DNA of 64,000 bases, taken from assembly GCF_025137375.1 (NCBI RefSeq), contig NZ_CP073720.1, positions 7,154,501-7,218,500 of the forward strand, given 5' to 3'. The notes under the pieces are model-generated. The model was not told the DNA's origin. It ran no database searches and saw only the letters and a list, made by a program, of their open reading frames with translations. The position numbers and the translations under genes were made by a program. This DNA comes from Dactylosporangium fulvum. Its GTDB lineage: Bacteria; Actinomycetota; Actinomycetes; Mycobacteriales; Micromonosporaceae. Below are positions 61,164 through 64,000 of this stretch, piece after piece. Each line of letters opens with the position of its first letter. The stretch's first letter is position 1.

Positions 61164-62252
61164 ATGTTCTGGACCGCCGGTTTCCGGTCCGCCGTGATCA
61201 GCCCGTACGAGCAGGTGAAGCTCAGCGAGCCGCGGGGCTTCACCGACCAGACCGTGCGGCACGTGCTGCACATGCCCGGCGGCGGCGACCGTCTCCGGGT
61301 CCGCCTGACGAACCGCTACGGCCGGGCGCCGCTGACCGTCGGCGCCGCGACGGTCGACGGCCTTGCCGTCACGTTCGACGGTGCCGAGAGGTTCACGATC
61401 CCGCCGGGCGAGGAGGTCGTCAGCGACCCGGTGGACCGGTCCGTCTCCCCCGGCGACGACCTGGTCCTCAGCCTGTACCTGCCGGAGGCGACCGGCCCGG
61501 CCACCTACTCGCACAAGCCCGCGGCGAACGCGGAGGTCGTCGCCGGCAACCAGGTCGCGGTGCCCGCGCTCGCCGGTGCCGAGCGGGTCGAGGGCCGGTT
61601 TTTCGTCGCCGGCGTCGACGTGCTCGTCCCCGACGGCACTCCGGTCGCCGTGGCGTTCGGCGACTCCTGGTTCGAGGGGGTCGGCTCGACGCTGGACGCG
61701 AACCGCCGCTCGGTCGACTTCCTCAACCGGCGCCTGCGCCGGGGCTGGGTGGTCAACCAGGGCATCGCCGGCAACCGCCTGCTCCGCGACGAGGTCGGCG
61801 AGCACGGACTGGGACGTTTCGACCGCGGCGTGCTGTCGATCCCCGGCGTGACGCACGTGCTCGTGCACTTCGGCATCAACGACCTCGGCCTGGCCGGCAT
61901 GGCCGGCGAGGCGCCGGCCACCGCCGACGCCCTCGTCGCCGGCTACGAAACCCTGGCCCGGCGGGCCCACGACGCCGGCCTGAAGATCCTGGCCGCGACC
62001 CTCGGCCCGTTCGGGGGCGCGATCTACCCGGGGGTGAGCACCCCGGCCGGCCTGGCCGCCCGGCGCGAGGTGAACGACTGGATCCGCACCACGGCCGCGT
62101 TCGACGGCGTCTTCGACGTGGCCCGGGCGGTCGAGAACCCCGACGCGCCCGACTTCATCCGCCCGGACCTCGACAGCGGCGACGGCATGCACCTCAACGA
62201 CCGGGGTGCGGCGGCCATGGCGGACGCCGTGGAGCTTCCGCTCCAGGCCTGA
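61164..62252 (+). CDS. SGNH/GDSL-type hydrolase
   Basis: 362 residues. A beta-sandwich N-terminus (about 1-155) precedes the hydrolase fold with GDSW (Ser near 168), HFGINDL (Asn near 238) and DGMHLND (Asp/His near 342-345). No signal peptide, so cytoplasmic. Family members are lipases, acetyl-xylan or other carbohydrate esterases. AAAGGAG 7 nt upstream of the ATG. It may be co-transcribed with the oxidoreductase 29 bp upstream. Confidence 0.9.
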   Translation: MFWTAGFRSAVISPYEQVKLSEPRGFTDQTVRHVLHMPGGGDRLRVRLTNRYGRAPLTVGAATVDGLAVTFDGAERFTIPPGEEVVSDPVDRSVSPGDDLVLSLYLPEATGPATYSHKPAANAEVVAGNQVAVPALAGAERVEGRFFVAGVDVLVPDGTPVAVAFGDSWFEGVGSTLDANRRSVDFLNRRLRRGWVVNQGIAGNRLLRDEVGEHGLGRFDRGVLSIPGVTHVLVHFGINDLGLAGMAGEAPATADALVAGYETLARRAHDAGLKILAATLGPFGGAIYPGVSTPAGLAARREVNDWIRTTAAFDGVFDVARAVENPDAPDFIRPDLDSGDGMHLNDRGAAAMADAVELPLQA

Positions 62253-62265
62253 AGGCGTCGGCGAC

Positions 62266-62315
62266 AGTGAGTACGCACGCTCATGCCGGAAGTGAGTACG
62301 CACGCTCATGCCGGA
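62266..62315 (+). repeat. Perfect 25-bp tandem duplication
   Basis: The 25 bases at 62266-62290 (starting AGTGAGTACGCACGC and ending CATGCCGGA) are repeated exactly at 62291-62315. The second copy contains the ATG at 62308; the first copy holds the same ATG at 62283 in a different frame. Confidence 0.9.
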
Positions 62316-62844
62316 CCTTACGCGCGCCCGCCAAGCTGTGCATATGGTTGGACGAACGCAGTCGGGTCACCCGGCGAAGCGCCGAGAAGTGTGGGCGAGA
62401 TGGGCACTTGCTCCCGTTGCTGCCACTCTGGTGGTCGCCGTCACGGTGGCGACGTGGTGGGTCGTCGGAGACCAGTCAACGGTTCCCGCCAGCGCTCACC
62501 CCGACTACAGCGTGAGGCCCGTCAGGGTTGCTCCCGGCGTACAGCGTGCCGCCGGCCCAGTATCGATGGTCATCGTCATCGCAGCATTGCTTGTGTTGGG
62601 CTGGGCCACCCGCAGGCAGCACCTCGACCCACGGTGGTGGCGTGTGCTTGGTCCGCTGCTGGCAGCCGGTGTGATCGTGGGATACGGGTGGCGGGTGATG
62701 ACCGCCGGCGTGATCGGAGCCAACATCGGCGCCGGTCTCGTGGTCCTGTTCGCCGGGCCTGTGGTTGCGGCCCTGCTGCTCTGGTCGCTGGCATATTCGA
62801 TCCGCCTGTCGAGGTGCGGACACAACGCATCGCCCACGATTTGA
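62308..62844 (+). CDS. Small four-segment membrane protein of unknown function
   Basis: 178 residues if started at ATG 62308, or 166 from ATG 62344, which may be better since the first start is inside a duplicated repeat. Neither has a good ribosome binding site. Four hydrophobic segments at about 35-51, 86-103, 112-130 and 137-158. No family recognised. Confidence 0.5.
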   Translation: MPDLTRARQAVHMVGRTQSGHPAKRREVWARWALAPVAATLVVAVTVATWWVVGDQSTVPASAHPDYSVRPVRVAPGVQRAAGPVSMVIVIAALLVLGWATRRQHLDPRWWRVLGPLLAAGVIVGYGWRVMTAGVIGANIGAGLVVLFAGPVVAALLLWSLAYSIRLSRCGHNASPTI

Positions 62845-63122
62845 TCAAGGCCGCTGGACATGCCGCCATCAACCGGCCGGGTAAAGGAGTCCGCGGCTGG
62901 CACCGCGTGCTCCCGAGTGCCGCCTGGGTCGATGCAGGTGGTTCGGCGGGTGAGTTGCAGCCCCGGTGGCGGGTGTGGCGCACTTGGCTCCTCTGGCCCC
63001 TGTGAGACACCCGGGCTGTTCGGTTAGGGTGCCATTCACGACAGTGGGACGGCCGTCTCACATTTCGGGCCAGCGTTGTCCCGTCGCGATCCGGATGCAC
63101 CGCCAGGCAACGGAGGCCAGTC

Positions 63123-64000
63123 ATGCCTGATCCGATGGGATTCATGAAGTACCGCCGGCAGCTGCCGCTGCTGCGCCCGGTGCCCGAGCGGGTCGCCGAC
63201 TGGCGCGACGTGTACCAGCGCGTCGACGAACAGGTGATCCACGAGCAGTCCAGCCGGTGCATGAACTGTGGCGTCCCGTACTGCCACAACGCCTGTCCGC
63301 TGGGCAACCTGATCCCGGACTGGAACGACCTGGTGCGCGTCGGCGACTGGGAGCGCGCCGCGGAGGCGTTGCACGCGACGAACAACTTCCCCGAGTTCAC
63401 CGGGCGGCTCTGCCCGGCCCCGTGCGAGGCGGCCTGCGTCCTCGGCATCGGTGACGACCCGGTCACGATCAAGCAGGTAGAGGTCGAGATCATCAACCGT
63501 CTCACCGACGGCGGGCCGCTGCGGCCCTTCACGGTCGCGACGCGGTCCGGTCGCAGCGTGGCCGTGGTCGGCTCCGGGCCGGCCGGCCTGGCCGCCGCGC
63601 AGCAGCTGGCGCGGGCCGGACACGCGACGACCGTGTACGAGCGCAGCGACGCCGTCGGCGGCCTGCTCCGCTACGGCATCCCGGACTTCAAGCTGGAGAA
63701 GCGCCACATCGACCGGCGGGCCGCTCAGCTCGCCGCCGAGGGGGTGTCGTTCGTCACCGGCTGCGAGGTCGGCGTCGACGTCTCGCTGGCCGAGCTGCGG
63801 GAGCGGCACGACGCCGTCGTCCTGGCCTGCGGCGCCCTCGACCCGCGCGACGTGCCGGCCACTCCCGGCCGCGAGCTCAACGGCATTCACCAGGCGATGG
63901 TGTACCTGGAGGGCGCGAACCGGGTCGTCGCCGGCTCGCTGGACGCACCGCCGATCGACGCGGCCGGCCTGAACGTCATCGTCGTGGGCGGCGGCGACAC
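63123..64000 (+). CDS. gltD: Glutamate synthase small subunit, N-terminal part
   Basis: 292 residues are visible before the window ends. Two [4Fe-4S]-ligand groups, C46-C49-C54-C58 (CMNCGVPYCHNACPLGN) and C97-C101-C105 (CPAPCEAAC), then the FAD motif GSGPAG (150-155). It passes electrons from NADPH to GltB, which makes glutamate from glutamine and 2-oxoglutarate. GGAGG 7 nt before the ATG. gltB would usually lie beside it; it is not in the 63 kb to the left. Confidence 0.95.
   Translation, partial: MPDPMGFMKYRRQLPLLRPVPERVADWRDVYQRVDEQVIHEQSSRCMNCGVPYCHNACPLGNLIPDWNDLVRVGDWERAAEALHATNNFPEFTGRLCPAPCEAACVLGIGDDPVTIKQVEVEIINRLTDGGPLRPFTVATRSGRSVAVVGSGPAGLAAAQQLARAGHATTVYERSDAVGGLLRYGIPDFKLEKRHIDRRAAQLAAEGVSFVTGCEVGVDVSLAELRERHDAVVLACGALDPRDVPATPGRELNGIHQAMVYLEGANRVVAGSLDAPPIDAAGLNVIVVGGGD

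Overview
The sequence is GC-rich throughout, with coding density, ECF sigma factors and PadR/permease-prefix pairs of the kind found in filamentous Actinomycetota. I infer a soil actinomycete, most likely Micromonosporaceae, but no rRNA or marker gene here proves the family. No tRNA, rRNA, CRISPR array, prophage or complete IS element was recognised. Coordinates and starts were checked by reading overlaps and ribosome binding sites.

Layout. 1-6.0 kb (minus): a tightly overlapping methionine-salvage operon (oxidoreductase, aminotransferase, HAD phosphatase, mtnA, mtnB, mtnD, mtnC, the last cut by the window edge), preceded by a large LAL/LuxR ATPase regulator and a divergent small LuxR gene. 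10-15.7 kb: regulator-rich stretch with a CotH-like remnant, PadR with a membrane protein, a NAD(P)-binding protein opposite HxlR, and ArsR opposite a zinc CDF exporter with a DUF305 protein. 16-17.6 kb: chromate resistance, in which chrB is internally deleted and chrA is intact. 17.7-19.9 kb: two secreted coiled-coil cell-wall proteins, the NlpC/P60 one behind a c-di-AMP (ydaO) riboswitch. 20.4-22.8 kb: a lone DUF4132 protein.

23.1-26.3 kb is the most interesting locus: a 65-residue peptide with ten cysteines in its last 40 residues, a membrane-tethered thioredoxin-like protein, a peptide-type ABC exporter and a convergent signal peptidase. It reads as a production, oxidation and export unit for a disulfide-rich peptide. 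26.4-30.4 kb: TetR opposite an MFS drug exporter, then a second PadR/membrane pair. 30.4-33.8 kb: a secreted M23-like protein and an ECF sigma gene that has lost its middle and carries a run of 32 C, followed by its intact membrane partner. 33.9-43.7 kb: VOC protein, epoxide hydrolase, a third PadR/membrane pair, a polytopic membrane protein, a two-component system, a SnoaL-like protein and an HTH protein. 43.7-47 kb: a PadR fragment and an intact SigE-type sigma factor flanked by two membrane-anchored beta-helix proteins.

47.3-59.1 kb: an acyltransferase-like gene, then an IclR regulator facing a catabolic operon (peptide-type ABC importer with a fused double ATPase, DapA-like lyase, aspartoacylase-like hydrolase, 2-hydroxyacid dehydrogenase, Gfo/Idh/MocA oxidoreductase). 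A degraded IS200/IS605 tnpB end sits between its two permease genes. 59.2-64 kb: an SMR exporter, MarR facing a quinone oxidoreductase with a clear palindromic operator, an SGNH hydrolase, a 25-bp tandem duplication, a small membrane protein and the start of gltD.
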